Source: Piromyces finnis (Eukaryota; Neocallimastigomycota; Neocallimastigomycetes; Neocallimastigales; Neocallimastigaceae). From it: 64,000 nucleotides of DNA. The DNA lies in NCBI GenBank assembly GCA_002104945.1, contig MCFH01000038.1:166501-230500 (forward strand). Direction: 5' to 3'. How positions within the stretch are numbered: the stretch's first letter is position 1; every line of letters begins with the position of its first letter. The notes under the pieces are model-generated. The model was not told the DNA's origin. It did not search any database and saw only the letters and a program-made list of their open reading frames with translations. A program made the position numbers and the translations under genes. Positions 15,065 through 27,592 of this stretch are shown here, piece by piece.

Positions 15065-15785
15065 TTGTTGATATTATAAAATAATATCTTAAATAATACA
15101 CATAAATAATGAAACTGTATATATATTAAAGATTCTTTAATTTAATAATATTAAATTATATTTTATTATATAAATTAACAAAATATTGTATTTAAAATAA
15201 GATGTTTATTTAAATTAATTGTAAATATTCTATATACAATAAAAAGAAGTAATAATAAAAATTAAAAACAAAAATAAGTCTTTATATAATAATTCTTTAT
15301 TTTAATTATTAACTGTTGATATTAAACTTACAACACCAATAGTAAAGTCAAAGTTTTATTTAAAAAAAACTTTTTTTACATATTAATCATAAGATTTTTT
15401 TGTTGTTTATTTTAGTCGTTAAGATGAATTGCCTTTTTATATATTATTAAAAAAAATTTATATATTTATATATTTGTATATTTTTATTAATATATTTTAT
15501 TGCACAAATTATTTATTTTCTTTTTTTCAAGATTTAAGATTGAAATTTTTTATTAATAATAGTTTATTTAAACTGATATATGTTGTAAATAAAATTTGAA
15601 TAATTTTAAAAATTAATCTATATCTATGAAATGATATTATATTTCAATTCATTCATTATCATTCTTTATATTGGAACTTTTTTATTTGGTCTTATAATAA
15701 ATGTATAATATAATATTGTTTCTATAAAAAATTTTCTACTGATTTAAATTTACACAATATATTAATAATAATTATTCTCCAAAAG
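15065..15785. other. Intergenic, AT-rich
   Basis: The 3' flank of the SLC44-type gene up to the start of the retroelement stack. Nothing recognisable was seen. Confidence 0.5.
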
Positions 15786-16814
15786 TAATACAGACTGATA
15801 TATTTTTGAATAATATATTATTTTTAATAAATAATGAATTCTGGGATTTAGATGAAAAAATAAATTTAAAATAAAATAAAATACGTTTTATAATTAACAA
15901 ACAAATCTCATTAAAACTCTCAAATAAACTCTTTATATTTTTAAAATTATTTTTTTATTATGTTAATATTATAATTTTATTGTCTGTCTTTTTAAAGAAG
16001 AAAATTTATCTTCTTTATATACATTTTTTATTTATTACATGTATTATTATTTTTAACTATTAAATATTATTATTATTTATTAAAATTAAAAGAATAAACT
16101 AAAATTATACTTGAGTATTATAAAATACTACTTATTTGATCTTCTTTTCAAAATGTTTAAAACTAAAAAATTATTATCATTAAATGTATAATACCTTAAA
16201 TAAAAATTTAAAAATTTAAAATTAAAAGAATATTAAAATAAAACTAAAATAAAATTATAATAAAATTATAACAAAATTAAAATATTAAAGGTATCAATTA
16301 TTATTAACACTCATTTTATACAGAAACATAAAAAAGTTCTGGATTTTATCTTAAAATCGTTATTATTGTTCTATTTCCAGGTTTTAAGTTTATCATTTTA
16401 GTAATAATTACTCAATTAGTTATCTATTAATTTATAAGTTTAAAAGAATTTCTAAAGAACGCTTGGATAAAACACTAGAATTAATAATTTGATGTATACC
16501 ATTTTATTTTTAGTTTATTTATTCATTTTTATTTATTTATTATTATTTTATTATTTTAATACATTATTGGATTAAGTCGTTTTATTTTATTTAATAATTT
16601 ATTTTATTATTATCACTATTAGGTCGTTTTTACTCAGAATTTATTATATAATAAAGAGAATATTATTTATTTAAAGAAAGGGTTATATTTTCATAAAATT
16701 ATTATTCATTCATCTTTAAGGGTTATTATCGTTTATTTTTATTATAAGTTACTATGGGTTAAGTCGTGTTTATTCAGCTAGTTTTTATTATGTTTTTATA
16801 TGAGTAGCGTATAA
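15786..16814. mobile_element. Solo LTR, family A, copy A1 (oldest, diverged)
   Basis: It aligns along its length with A2 (18016) and A3 (20256). Shared blocks include GATATATTTTTGAATAATAT near the start, GAGTTCTG/AAAGTTCTGG mid-element, GGTCGTTTTTACTCA, and an end in GAGTAGCGTATAA. The first bases are diverged from TGATGCG and the final CA is mutated, so it looks like the oldest A copy. It is separated from the next element by AGAAA. Confidence 0.75.
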
Positions 16815-16818
16815 GAAA

Positions 16819-18011
16819 TGATAAATAATAATTATAAATATATTATAAATTTGATATTAGTAGATAATTTTATTATAAAATAATTATTAAATAATTTTAT
16901 ATAGTTTATTATAAAAATATAATTTACATAAAATCAAATATTTTATAAATTTATATATTTGATTGGGTTAAATTATAAAAATAATTTTTAATATAAAGAA
17001 TAATAATATTTTTTAGTAGAAAATGAGAAGACTTAGATTATTAATAATAAGTTAAATTTTAATAATAGTTAATATAATTAATTAGTGAATACATAATAAT
17101 ATTTAAAAGACAAAAATAAGTTTTTATATAATAAAATTTATTGTTAAAAAGAACGTAAGAACAATAAATAAAAGAAAATATAAAAACGAAATTAAACTTG
17201 TCTAATTTGTAATTATTGTGTTAATAATAAATAATATTTTATAGAATAAATCTGGTGTTATTATTCTATATAAATATTATTAAAATAATAAAACTATTAT
17301 AATTATAAAATAACTTAAAATAAATTAATAAAACTAGTAGATATTGTTAAAGCTCGTACAATAGCTGTCGAGATAAAACAATATAAGATAACAGAAGAAG
17401 TAGTTAAAAAGTTGTAATATAACTACCAATCCGTGTCGTTCCAGTTTTTATCCTGGTTGTTAAGGCGTTTCCTTAGCATACATAAGGCTTCTGGTTCGAC
17501 CCCGCAGATGTCAGTGCCTGTGGATTTTCCCACTGGGTTTGCCATGGGTTGGGTTATGATATTCAGGTAAGTATAAATGAACTTTCTAATTTACTACTAT
17601 GATAATAACACTGGTCTAGCCGGCCTGAGAGGGTCTAGTGTACATGGTACATTCCAAATTAGAACTTAATAAGTGGTGACTTAGGCTATGCCAAAAACAC
17701 ATAATATTCCTTAATCAATTTAAGTGTAAACATTAGGGGGCGGTTGACACGTGATCAAATTGACTATAAGAGGCTTAGCATTGTAGTTGTGAAATATCGT
17801 ACAACGACATGCATCTAATGTACATGGATTAAGTGAGCGTCGAAGCTGAAGAAACAGTATGACAGACCAGGAGGGTCACAACCACCTAGCGATAGGAATG
17901 AGCCAACGTTTCTCTAAGAACCACCATTGGAGCTAACTCTGATCGATGGGAGAAATGCACTCGGAAGTTAAAAAAAAAAAAAAAAAAAAAAAAACTACCA
18001 ATCCGTTATCA
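16819..18011 (+). mobile_element. Solo LTR, family C, copy C1 (inverted), carrying a SINE
   Basis: Starts TGATAAATAATAA and ends CCGTTATCA, the reverse complement of C2-C4. Without the SINE and one target copy it is 621 bp, like the others. It is flanked by GAAA on both sides (16815-16818, 18012-18015), a 4-bp target duplication. It sits between A1 and A2, and its opposite orientation shows an independent insertion. Confidence 0.85.
17435..17992 (+). mobile_element. tRNA-derived SINE (558 bp) with poly-A tail
   Basis: An island of more balanced base composition inside an LTR. The head has a Pol III A-box-like TGGTTGTTAAGGCG (17454-17467) and a B box GGTTCGACCCC (17493-17503). Between them is an anticodon-arm-like hairpin, CCTTA-GCATACA-TAAGG (17471-17487). 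The body is unique, and the 3' end GAAATGCACTCGGAAGTT is followed by about 23 A. A perfect 14-bp duplication AACTACCAATCCGT flanks it (17421-17434, 17993-18006). C2, C3 and C4 show the uninterrupted target. No ORF is visible. A 3' fragment recurs at 54301-54387. Confidence 0.9.
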
Positions 18012-18015
18012 GAAA

Positions 18016-20251
18016 TGATGCGTTGACCGATATATTTGTGAATAATATAATGTTTTTAATAAATAATAAATTCTATATTATAATGATGAAACAATAAATT
18101 TAAAATAAAATAAAATATGCTTTATAATTAACAAATAAATCACTCAAAACTCGAAAATAAACTCTTATTATGTTTTAAATTAAATCTTTATTATATTTTA
18201 TAATTTATTTATTATCTGTTTATGGTCTTTTTATTCTCTATTTATTATCCGCCCTTTATAAAGAAGAATTTTATCTTCCTTTTATACATTTTCATTTATT
18301 ACATGTATTATTATTTTTAACTATTAAATGTTATTATTACTATTGTTATTATTTATTAAGATTAAAAGAATAAATTAAAATTATGTCTTAGTATTATAAA
18401 ATATTATAGAATATTACTTATTTGATTTTCTTATTACTTCAAAATGTTTAAATTTAGAAAAATTATTATAAATTATCATTGACTATCATTAAATGTATAA
18501 TACCTTGAATAAAATAATTAAAATTTAAAATTAAAATAATATTAAAATAAAATTAAAATGAAATTAAAATATTAAAAGTATCAATTATTATAAACACTCA
18601 TTTTATACAGAAACATAAAAGAGTTCTGTATTTTATCTTTGGAATTGTTATTATTGTTCTATTTCCAGGTTTTAAGTTTATCATTTTAATAATAATTACT
18701 CAATTAGTTATTTATTAATTTATAAGTTTAAGAGAATTTCTAAAGAACACTTGGATAAACACTAGAATTAATAATTTGATGTATATCATTTTATTTTTAG
18801 TTTATTTATTCATTTTTATTTATTTATTATTATTTTATTATTTTAGTACATTATTGGATTAAGTCGTTTTATTTTATTTAATAATTTATTTTATTTAATA
18901 ATTTATTTTATTATTATCACTATTAGGTCGTTTTTACTCAGAATTTGTTATATAATAAAGATAATATTATTTATTTAAAGAAAGGGTTATATTTTCATAA
19001 AATTATTATTCATTCATCTTTAAGGGTTATTATTGTTTATTTTTATTATAAGTTACTATGGGTTAAGTCGTGTGTAAAAGTTTTACTAAACTTATAATTT
19101 AATATTAAAATATCAAATTAAATAAAAGGTTAAAAGATAACTAGGTTAGAAAAAAAAAATGTTTTATTAAAATAATCTTAATTGATTTATAAATGGATAA
19201 TTAAATTATATATTATGGTTAAAATAATTTCTTTTATTTTATTTAATAATATATTGCTAAAATATAATAATAAGATTATTTAGTAGTAATACTCATTAAG
19301 TATTAATTATTATTAATAGTTAATAATTTCTAGTTAATAATCTTTAGTTAATAATTTATAGTTAATAATTTAATAATTTATGGTTAATAATTTTTGGTTA
19401 ATAATTTTTACAAAGATTTTAATTTCATAACTATTCTAAACTATTTATACTATTTGTAATTTTACATTTAATAATAAAATAACTTTTCAATACATGATTA
19501 TATTCATAATATATTTTATAATACTTAAACTAAACTTAAGACTTATTCCTAGTTATTAAAAAATAACTATTGTTTATAATATTCATAATATTAATTATTT
19601 CTTAATTATAATATAATTCATTGAATATAATATTAATAATTATAATCTTCTAGTTCAAAGATTATAAAATATGTTATTGAAATAATTATTATAAAATAAA
19701 GTTAATTAGTTCCGGAAAATAATTTTAATTTAATTAAACAATAATTTTTATACTTTGAGTGAATGATTTATGTTTGATATATCAGGGGTGATCATTCTCT
19801 GAATAAACAATTAATCATTGCTAACAAAATATCTTTAAATTGGAATATCTCGTGAACCAGCAGAGATATTGACCTGATTTTAAGATATGTTGTTTGTCTC
19901 GAGCGTGGCTTTCTAACGAACGTAATTATAACCAAAATATTTTTATTCAAAAATCGTCATTCGTTGAGGAGATACGCGTGTTTTTTCTTATTCCATTTTA
20001 ACGATAAGGGTTAAAGTTATTTATTATAAAAATTATTAAGGGTTAAGGTCATATTTTAACCTTTTCTAAATTTTTAAATATTTCTTAATAAAATTTTATA
20101 ATTTATTTGAAAATAAAATATTTGTTGATTTTGAATTTTCATAAGTGATTTCACAATTCCAAGTGATCTTGAAATTGTAATTTCACTAGTATTCGTGACA
20201 TCGTGTTTATTCAGCTAGTTTTTATCATGTTTTTATGTGAGTAGCGTATAA
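18016..20251. mobile_element. Solo LTR, family A, copy A2, interrupted by a B solo LTR
   Basis: Starts TGATGCGTTGACCG and ends GAGTAGCGTATAA, about 1103 bp once the B solo LTR and its TSD are removed. It is flanked by GAAA (18012-18015) and AGAA (20252-20255) and followed directly by A3. Confidence 0.85.
19073..20200 (-). mobile_element. Solo LTR, family B (1128 bp)
   Basis: TGTAAAAGTTTT...ATTCGTGACA with a 5-bp target duplication TCGTG (19068-19072, 20201-20205), inserted into A2. It is homologous to the LTRs of the full-length element at 21935-29641. It is longer because of tandem growth of TTAATAATTT-type units around 19310-19410, and has scattered substitutions, so it is older than the full-length copy. 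Confidence 0.9.
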
Positions 20252-20255
20252 AGAA

Positions 20256-21353
20256 TGATGCGTTGACCGATATATTTTTGAATAATATAATATTTTTAAT
20301 AAATAATAAATTCTAATATTTATGATGAAACAATAAATTTAAAATAAAATAAAATATGTTTTATAATTAACAAATAAATCACTCAAAAACTCGAAAATAA
20401 ACTCTTTTTATTATGTTTAAATTATCTCTTTATTATATTTATAATTTATTTATTGTCTATTTATTGTCCGCCCTTTATAAAGAAGAATTTTATCTTCCTT
20501 TTATACATTTTCATTTATTACAGGTATTATTATTTTTAACTATTAAATGCTATTATAACTATTGTTATTATTTATTAAAATTAAAAGAATAAATTAAAAT
20601 TATGTCTTAGTATTATAAAATATTATAGAATATTACTTATTTGATTTTCTTATTACTTCAAAATGTTTAAATTTAGAAAAATTATTATAAATTATCATTG
20701 ACTATCATTAAATGTATAATACCTTGAATAAAATAATTAAAATTTAAAATTAAAATAATATTAAAATAAAATTAAAATAAAATTAAAATAAAAATTTAAC
20801 AAAATTAAAATATTAAAAGTATCAATTATTATAAACACTCATTTTATACAGAAACATAAAAGAGTTCTGTATTTTATCTTTGGAATTGTTATTATTGTTC
20901 TATTTCCAGGCTTTAAATTAATCACTTTTAGTAATAATTACTCAGTTATTTATTTGTTAATTTATATATATAAGTTTGAAAGAATTTCTAAAGAACACTT
21001 GGATAAAACACTAGAATTAATAATTTAATGTATATCATTTTATTTTTTTAGTTTATTTATTCATTTTTATTTACTTATTATTATTTTATTATTTTAATAC
21101 ATTTTTGGATTGAGTCGTTTTATTTTATTTAATAATTTATTTTATTATTATCTCTATTAAGTCGTTTTTATTCATAATTTATTATTTAATAAAGAGAATA
21201 TTATTTATTTAAAAGAAAGGGTTATATTTCCATAAAATTATTATTTATTCATTTTTAAGGGTTATTATCTTTTATTTTTATTATAAGTCGCTATGGGTTA
21301 AGTCGTGTTTATTCGGCTAGTTTTTATTACGTTTTTATGTGAGTAGCGTATCA
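20256..21353. mobile_element. Solo LTR, family A, copy A3 (1098 bp)
   Basis: Intact TGATGCG...GCGTATCA ends, flanked by AGAA on both sides (20252-20255 and 21354-21357). It is the best-preserved A copy and is in the same orientation as A1 and A2. No internal region of family A is present in the window. Confidence 0.85.
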
Positions 21354-21934
21354 AGAATGATAACGGATTGGTAGTTATATTACAACTTTTTAACTACTTC
21401 TTCTGTTATCTTATATTGTTTTATCTCGACAGCTATTGTACGAGCTTTAACAATATCTACTAGTTTTATTAATTTATTTTAAGCTATTTTATAGTTTTAA
21501 TAGTTTTATTATTTAATAATATTTATATAGAATAATAACACCAGATTTATTCTATAAAATATTATTTATTATTAACACAATAATTACAAATTAGACAAGT
21601 TTAATTTCGTTTTTATATTTTCTTTTATTTATTGTTCTTACGCTCTTTTTAACAATAATTTTTATTATATAAAAACTTATTTTTGTCTTTTTAAATATTA
21701 TTATGTATTCACTAATTAATTATATTAACTATTATTAAAATTTAACTTATTATTAATAATCTAAGTCTTCTTATTTTCTACTAAAAATTATTATTATTCT
21801 TTATATTAAAAATTATTTTTATAATTTAACCCAATCAAATATATAAATTTATAAAATATTTGATTTTATGTAAATTATATTTTTATAATAAACTATATAA
21901 AATTATTTAATAATTATTTTATAATAAAATTTTC

Positions 21935-22968
21935 TGTAAAAGTTTTACTAAACTTATAATTTAATATTAAAATATCAAATTAAATAAAAGGTTAAAAGAT
22001 AACTAGGTTAGAAAAAAAAATGTTTTATTAAAATAATCTTAATTGATTTATAAATGAATAATTAAATTATGTATTATAGTTAAAATAATTCCTTTTTATT
22101 TTATTTAAAGAATATATATAATAATAAGATTATTTAATAGTAATACTTATTAAGTATTAATAAGTTAATAATCTTTACAAAGATTTAATTCATAAAACTA
22201 TTCTAAACTATTTATACTATTTGTAATTTTACATTTAATAATAAAATAACTTTTCAATACATGATTATATTCATAATATATTTTATAATACTTAAACTAA
22301 ACTTAAGACTTATTCCTAATTATTAAAAAATAACTATTGTTTATAATATTCATAATATTAATTATTTCTTAATTATAATATAATTCATTGAATATAATAT
22401 TAATAATTATAATCCTCTAGTTCAAAGATTATAAATTATGTTATTGAAATAATTATTATAAAATAAAGTTAATTAGTTCCGGAAAATAATTTTAATTTAA
22501 TTAAACAATAATTTTTTATACTTTGAGTGAATGATTTATGTTTGATATATCAGGGGTGATCATTCTCTGAATAAACAATTAATCATTGCTAACAAAATAT
22601 CTTTAAATTGGAATATCTCGTGAACCAGCAGAGATATTGACATGATTTTAAGATATGTTGTTTGTCTCGAGCGTGGCTTTCTAACGAACTTAATTATAAC
22701 CAAAATATTTTTATTCAAAAATCGTCATTCGTTGAGGAGATACGCGTGTTTTTTCTTATTCCATTTTAACGATAAGGGTTAAAGTTATTTATTATAAAAA
22801 TTATTAAGGGTTAAGGTCATATTTTAACCTTTTCTAAATTTTTAAATATTTCTTAATAAAATTTTATAATTTATTTGAAAATAAAATATTTGTTGATTTT
22901 GAATTTTCATAAGTGATTTCACAATTCCAAGTGATCTTGAAATTGTAATTTCACTAGTATTCGTGACA
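21935..22968 (-). repeat. 3' LTR of the B element
   Basis: Plus-strand ends TGTAAAAG...CGTGACA. The PPT GGCGGAGCGA (minus strand) abuts it at 22969-22978. Same length as, and apparently identical to, the 5' LTR. Confidence 0.93.
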
Positions 22969-22978
22969 TCGCTCCGCC

Positions 22979-23890
22979 AAAAAAAATCGAATACCAGGCG
23001 ATTGAAATAATATAAAATAAAGTTGTATAATAAAGTATAATTGAAATAAATTGAAGTAGTATATATTAAATATAAACCAATATATAGTTGTATGTGTAAC
23101 ATGAAATAAAATGGTAACTAAATAAAGAATATATTTAATATAATATGTTGAATATATTGCAATATATGAAATAAAATTAAAAAACATTTTCTTGTGTAAC
23201 ATTCAGTCAAATTCATAAAATTTTTGAAAGAAATGTTGAAATTTAAATTGATCATTGAGAGAAAAAATTGAAATTCGTACGAAAAATTAAAATTTGAATA
23301 AGAAATATTATTCCTAGGATATTGAAACACTTTTTATTTTTGAAAAATGTTAACATTTGCTAAAATAATTGAAATTTCAAAAATTGATCAAATAAACTTT
23401 AATTAATATGATTTTGAAAAAAAAAAATTTTTGAAATTTTTGAAAAATTTTTAATAATAAAAAATTTTTTCATTAAATACAAAAAAAAATTTTGAACTAA
23501 ACTTTTTGAAAAAATGTCACTGAAGACTATTGATTTTAATGATCGATCGAGATGGTGACAATATTGAAATTGATACTATTGAATAGAGAATAAAATAAGC
23601 ATTAACAACATATAAATATTTGTAATTGTACTGCTAAAATAAATTGAAAATTATTCTCTTTAAATATTTAATTTTCATTATAAAAATTTTGTGTTTTAAA
23701 TTAAATAAATTGATAAAATTGTTGGATCAAAAATTATTGAATTGAAATTTAACATTCATAGAAAAAAATTTTTGAAATTTGTGTTGAAATGTATTAGATG
23801 AGTAATACAAATTATAATAAAACATAATGTTAGTGAAAGATATTAATAAATTTTTAAAAAAATAAAATTGATGAAATGCAATTTAAAGAA
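22979..23890 (-). other. Internal 3' non-coding region of the B element
   Basis: About 0.9 kb between the pol stop and the PPT, AT-rich with many TTGAAAT-type words. Short overlapping ORFs at 22842-23330 look like chance. No env-like ORF is present. Confidence 0.6.
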
Positions 23891-26800
23891 TTAGATTTTG
23901 TGTTTTCTAATACTTTTATTGAATTGAATTAATAATTCTTGATATCTTGGGTTACTTTCTATTACTGTAGCAGGAACCCAGTGCCAACTTAGGCGGTGTT
24001 TATAACGAATTTTATATTCGTAGCGTTTTTCTTTATAATTTGTCCTAAAGTCACCAATTTCTATAATTTCTGCATTAGTTTCTTTATATTTAAATCTATT
24101 TTTAAATTTATCTGGCGTAGATACATAAGGTTCAAGTTCCGATATGTGAAATACAGGGTGGTGTTTTGGAAAAGGTGATTTTGAAATATCTATTTTATAA
24201 TTACCATTGTTTAAAACTTCTAAAACCTTGTAAGGACCATACTTACGAGGCGCTAGTTTGGCATTTTCAGTAGTAGCAAAAGCAGGAGGTGCATGAATCC
24301 AAACTTTTTGTCCTTCATTCAATTCAGGAGCAATAATTCTTTTCTTATCGGCAGCTCTTTTGTATAAATCTTGAGATCTAAGCAAAACATCTTTAACTAA
24401 AAGGAAATTTTTACTAACATCTTTAATGTATTTAAAGTTTGAATCAGAACCTTGAAACAAAAAGACATCATCCATAGGTGGGTGGAATCCATAATTAATG
24501 AAAAATGGAGTTTGTTTTGTAGATTCATGAACAGTATTATTATAAACAAATTCAGCTAGATGTAACCATTCAATCCAGTCATCGTGGAAAAATGTTCTTG
24601 AATAGCAACGTAAATATTGTTCAATGAAAGAGTTACAACGTTCTACTTGACCAACGGTCTCATGGTGATCTGTGGTAGCTATTTTTGGCTTAACACGCAA
24701 TTTTTCCATAATTTCTATCCATAAAGCACTAGTAAATTGTGTTCCTCTGTCCGTATAAATATCTGTAGGTAGTCCATGGAGTTTAAAAATATTTTTTAGG
24801 AAAGCTTTGGCAGTTTCTTCAGCTGTAGGTATTTCTTTGAACGGAATAAGGTGAATCATTTTTGAAAAGCGATCTACAACAACCATTATAACGGAAAACT
24901 TTTTTGATTCAGGGAGACCACAAAGAAAATCGATTTCAATAGATTTCCAAGGGCGATCAGGAATTTCTAAAGGTCTTAAAAGATCATATCTTTTATGTCT
25001 ATTAACTTTATTTCTGGAACATTGTTCGCAAGAATTGACAAAATTTACGATATCTTGATGCATTTTGGGCCACCAAAAATTACGGTTAATTAGTTCTTCA
25101 GTTCTTCGAATACCTAAATGTCCAGCAGTAGCGTTATCATGGTACCTGGTTAAAATATCTACATGAAGTTTTTCTGGTACATAAATTAAATTATTATATA
25201 AAATTAAATTATTTTTTATTTTAAATTTTTCCATTTTTCTGAAAGGTCTGTAAAAGTAACCTTGATTAGCATTATTAGGACTAAAGTAAAGATAAATATT
25301 ATTCGCATTTTCATCATCCTTATAATTTTCTATTATTTGATCAATGAGAGAACCAACAATACCAACAAAACATGGAGTATCGGGAACGTTTTTATAATCT
25401 AATATATGTTCTGGTTTAGGTTCAACATTATTTTTCTCGTAATCAGGTCTTCTTGATAAACTATCAGGTTTACCATTTTTTCTTCCTTGGCGGTATATTA
25501 ATTGAAAATTATATTCTTGGAAAAATAAATGCCAACGATGTTGACGTTGGTTTCCGACTTTACCACCTAAGGTGTATAGAAGGTTTTTATGGTCAGTAAA
25601 AACGGTTACTTGGTATTTAGCACCTAGTAATAAATGTCTCCAGGTAGAAAATGCACATTTTATAGCTAAAAGTTCCTTTTCAGTAATTGAATAATTTAAT
25701 TCAGCATTGTTTAAACATCTTGAATAATATGCTACAGGATGTAATTTGTTATCTTCATCCTTTTGAGAAAGTATACAACCAATGGCAAAATTACTAGCAT
25801 CGCATTCGACAATAAATGGTTTGGTTGGATCTGGATGTAATAAAATAGGTGAAGAGATTAGTCTCTTTTTTAATTCTAAAAATGAGTTATTACATTTATC
25901 ATTCCAATTAAAACTAGTATTTTTCTTTGTTAAATTGTGAAGCGGTTTAGCAATAGTAGCAAAATCTTTTATAAATCTTCTATAATAGTTGCATAATCCA
26001 ACAAAGCGTTGAACATCTTTTACACAATTAGGTGTAGGCCATTCTTGGACAGATTTAATTTTCTTTGGATCAGTAGATATACCATTGCCTGATATAACGT
26101 GTCCTAAAAATTCAACTTCTGGCTTGTGAAATTCACATTTCTTTAATTTAGCAAATAAATTATTTTTGAGCAGTGTTTGGAGAACAGTACGAACATGTTG
26201 TATATGTTCATCTAATGTTTCCGAGTAAATCAGAATATCATCTAAATATAAAATAACAAATTTTTCTAAATAAGGGCGTAATACTGAATTAATAAATGAT
26301 TGAAATGTAGCAGGGGCATTTCTTAAACCAAAAGGCATTACTAAATATTCATAGTGACCATATTTAGTTCTAAAAGCTGTCTTATATTCGTCTCCTTCAC
26401 GAATACGCACTAAATTGTAAGCAGAACGAAGATCTAATTTTGAAAAGAATTTAGCACCTTTCACTCTTTCGATAATATCAGTAATTAGAGGAAGTGGGTA
26501 AGAATTGCGAATTGTAACTGCATTTAATTTTTTGTAATCAATACAAAGACGTAACGATCCATCCTTCTTTTTCTGAAATAAAACAGGATAACCAGCTGGA
26601 GATTCAGATGGTCTAATGAATCCTTTCTTGAGATTTTCATCTATGTATTCTTTAAGAACTTGGGATTCATCTTCAGATAGAGGATATATAGGACCATAAT
26701 GTAAAGAAGCATCTTTTTGTAAAACGATTTTACAATCCGTTAGCCTATGTGGTGGTAGTTTATCAGCCTTAACCTTGCTGAAAACTTCCGCTAAATCACG

Positions 26801-27592
26801 ATATGGTTCTGGTACTTCTTCTAATTTGAAGTCTTCTTCATTATCATCTTCATCATCAGTATTATAATCTTTTTCACTATTAGCTAAAAATGAGTGAATA
26901 AAGTAATTATAGCTGAAATTTTGATATTTTGGTTTAGAGTAATTTTTCAAATTATTAAAAGATGTATTGGAAGTTAATTTATTATGATTAATGTTTTTAA
27001 TTTTTAAATTTTTGGATTTATTCAATCGGTTTTTATTAATTTTATATATAATTTTATTAGAATTTAATTTTTTAAAATTGTTAAAATTTAAACTTGAATA
27101 TACAAAATTTTTATTATAATTAAAATGTAGTTGATATTTGTGTAAAAATTTATTGCCTAATAACAAATCTGTTGGAAGATTTTTAATAATTAGAAATTTT
27201 TCTTTAAAAGTAATTAAAAATTTTGAATGATTAATATAGATAGTAGTCTTAAAATATAAGAAGGTGTATGTATCAATAAATATTGAACCACTAATTCCAT
27301 TTATTTCAATTGAGTGTAATAATTTGTGTGGTTTTAGTTTTAATTTATTGACCAAGTTGATTGAAATAAAGTTGCAATATGAGCCACTATCTAAAATTAA
27401 ATTGTATTGATTTTTATTAATTGAATTTTTTAAATCATAAAGTTTGTTTAATTTAATTGGGATAAAAAATTTTAAGTTGAAAAATGTTGTAGGCAATTTT
27501 TTATTTATTTTAGAGTCATATGTAGGAAAGTTGTAATGTATTATTTTTGTATTATGAACTCTCTTAGACTCTCTTGAGAGTTCATTTCTTAG
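23891..27592 (-). CDS. pol: Ty3/gypsy Pol: protease, RT, RNase H, integrase, chromodomain-like C-terminus
   Basis: The frame is open from the frameshift codon CTA (27592) to the stop at 23891, with no ATG near its start. It is therefore read as a -1 frameshift extension of Gag. Counting from the TTG at 27496: protease DSG at 36-38; RT about 265-440 with YLDD at 417-420; RNase H about 560-690 (ECDAS, TDHKN); integrase zinc finger (HLGIRRTEEL...CEQC) about 780-830; catalytic core with IEIDF, YTDRGTQF and GQVER; C-terminal chromodomain-like YEYKIRYKHRLSWHWVPATVIE at about 1140-1180. That order (RT-RH-IN-chromodomain) is the Ty3/gypsy chromovirus order. All catalytic residues I can see are present. 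The chromodomain would aim integration at marked chromatin (family knowledge). Confidence 0.95.
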   Translation of the reverse strand, partial: LRNELSRESKRVHNTKIIHYNFPTYDSKINKKLPTTFFNLKFFIPIKLNKLYDLKNSINKNQYNLILDSGSYCNFISINLVNKLKLKPHKLLHSIEINGISGSIFIDTYTFLYFKTTIYINHSKFLITFKEKFLIIKNLPTDLLLGNKFLHKYQLHFNYNKNFVYSSLNFNNFKKLNSNKIIYKINKNRLNKSKNLKIKNINHNKLTSNTSFNNLKNYSKPKYQNFSYNYFIHSFLANSEKDYNTDDEDDNEEDFKLEEVPEPYRDLAEVFSKVKADKLPPHRLTDCKIVLQKDASLHYGPIYPLSEDESQVLKEYIDENLKKGFIRPSESPAGYPVLFQKKKDGSLRLCIDYKKLNAVTIRNSYPLPLITDIIERVKGAKFFSKLDLRSAYNLVRIREGDEYKTAFRTKYGHYEYLVMPFGLRNAPATFQSFINSVLRPYLEKFVILYLDDILIYSETLDEHIQHVRTVLQTLLKNNLFAKLKKCEFHKPEVEFLGHVISGNGISTDPKKIKSVQEWPTPNCVKDVQRFVGLCNYYRRFIKDFATIAKPLHNLTKKNTSFNWNDKCNNSFLELKKRLISSPILLHPDPTKPFIVECDASNFAIGCILSQKDEDNKLHPVAYYSRCLNNAELNYSITEKELLAIKCAFSTWRHLLLGAKYQVTVFTDHKNLLYTLGGKVGNQRQHRWHLFFQEYNFQLIYRQGRKNGKPDSLSRRPDYEKNNVEPKPEHILDYKNVPDTPCFVGIVGSLIDQIIENYKDDENANNIYLYFSPNNANQGYFYRPFRKMEKFKIKNNLILYNNLIYVPEKLHVDILTRYHDNATAGHLGIRRTEELINRNFWWPKMHQDIVNFVNSCEQCSRNKVNRHKRYDLLRPLEIPDRPWKSIEIDFLCGLPESKKFSVIMVVVDRFSKMIHLIPFKEIPTAEETAKAFLKNIFKLHGLPTDIYTDRGTQFTSALWIEIMEKLRVKPKIATTDHHETVGQVERCNSFIEQYLRCYSRTFFHDDWIEWLHLAEFVYNNTVHESTKQTPFFINYGFHPPMDDVFLFQGSDSNFKYIKDVSKNFLLVKDVLLRSQDLYKRAADKKRIIAPELNEGQKVWIHAPPAFATTENAKLAPRKYGPYKVLEVLNNGNYKIDISKSPFPKHHPVFHISELEPYVSTPDKFKNRFKYKETNAEIIEIGDFRTNYKEKRYEYKIRYKHRLSWHWVPATVIESNPRYQELLIQFNKSIRKHKI

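Noticed and set aside
15786-21353. A1-A2-A3 as a tandem duplication of a 1.1-kb unit
   Set aside because: Units are separated by AGAA/GAAA duplications, have LTR-type TG...CA ends, and an inverted C LTR lies between A1 and A2. Independent insertions explain this better.
22842-23330. Short overlapping minus-strand ORFs as an env gene
   Set aside because: They lie partly in the LTR, overlap each other in different frames and show no signal peptide or membrane pattern beyond AT-rich bias.
27496-27496. An independent start for pol (and likewise 32495 for protease)
   Set aside because: Both are TTG, there is no ATG nearby, and the frames are open back to the slippery sites.
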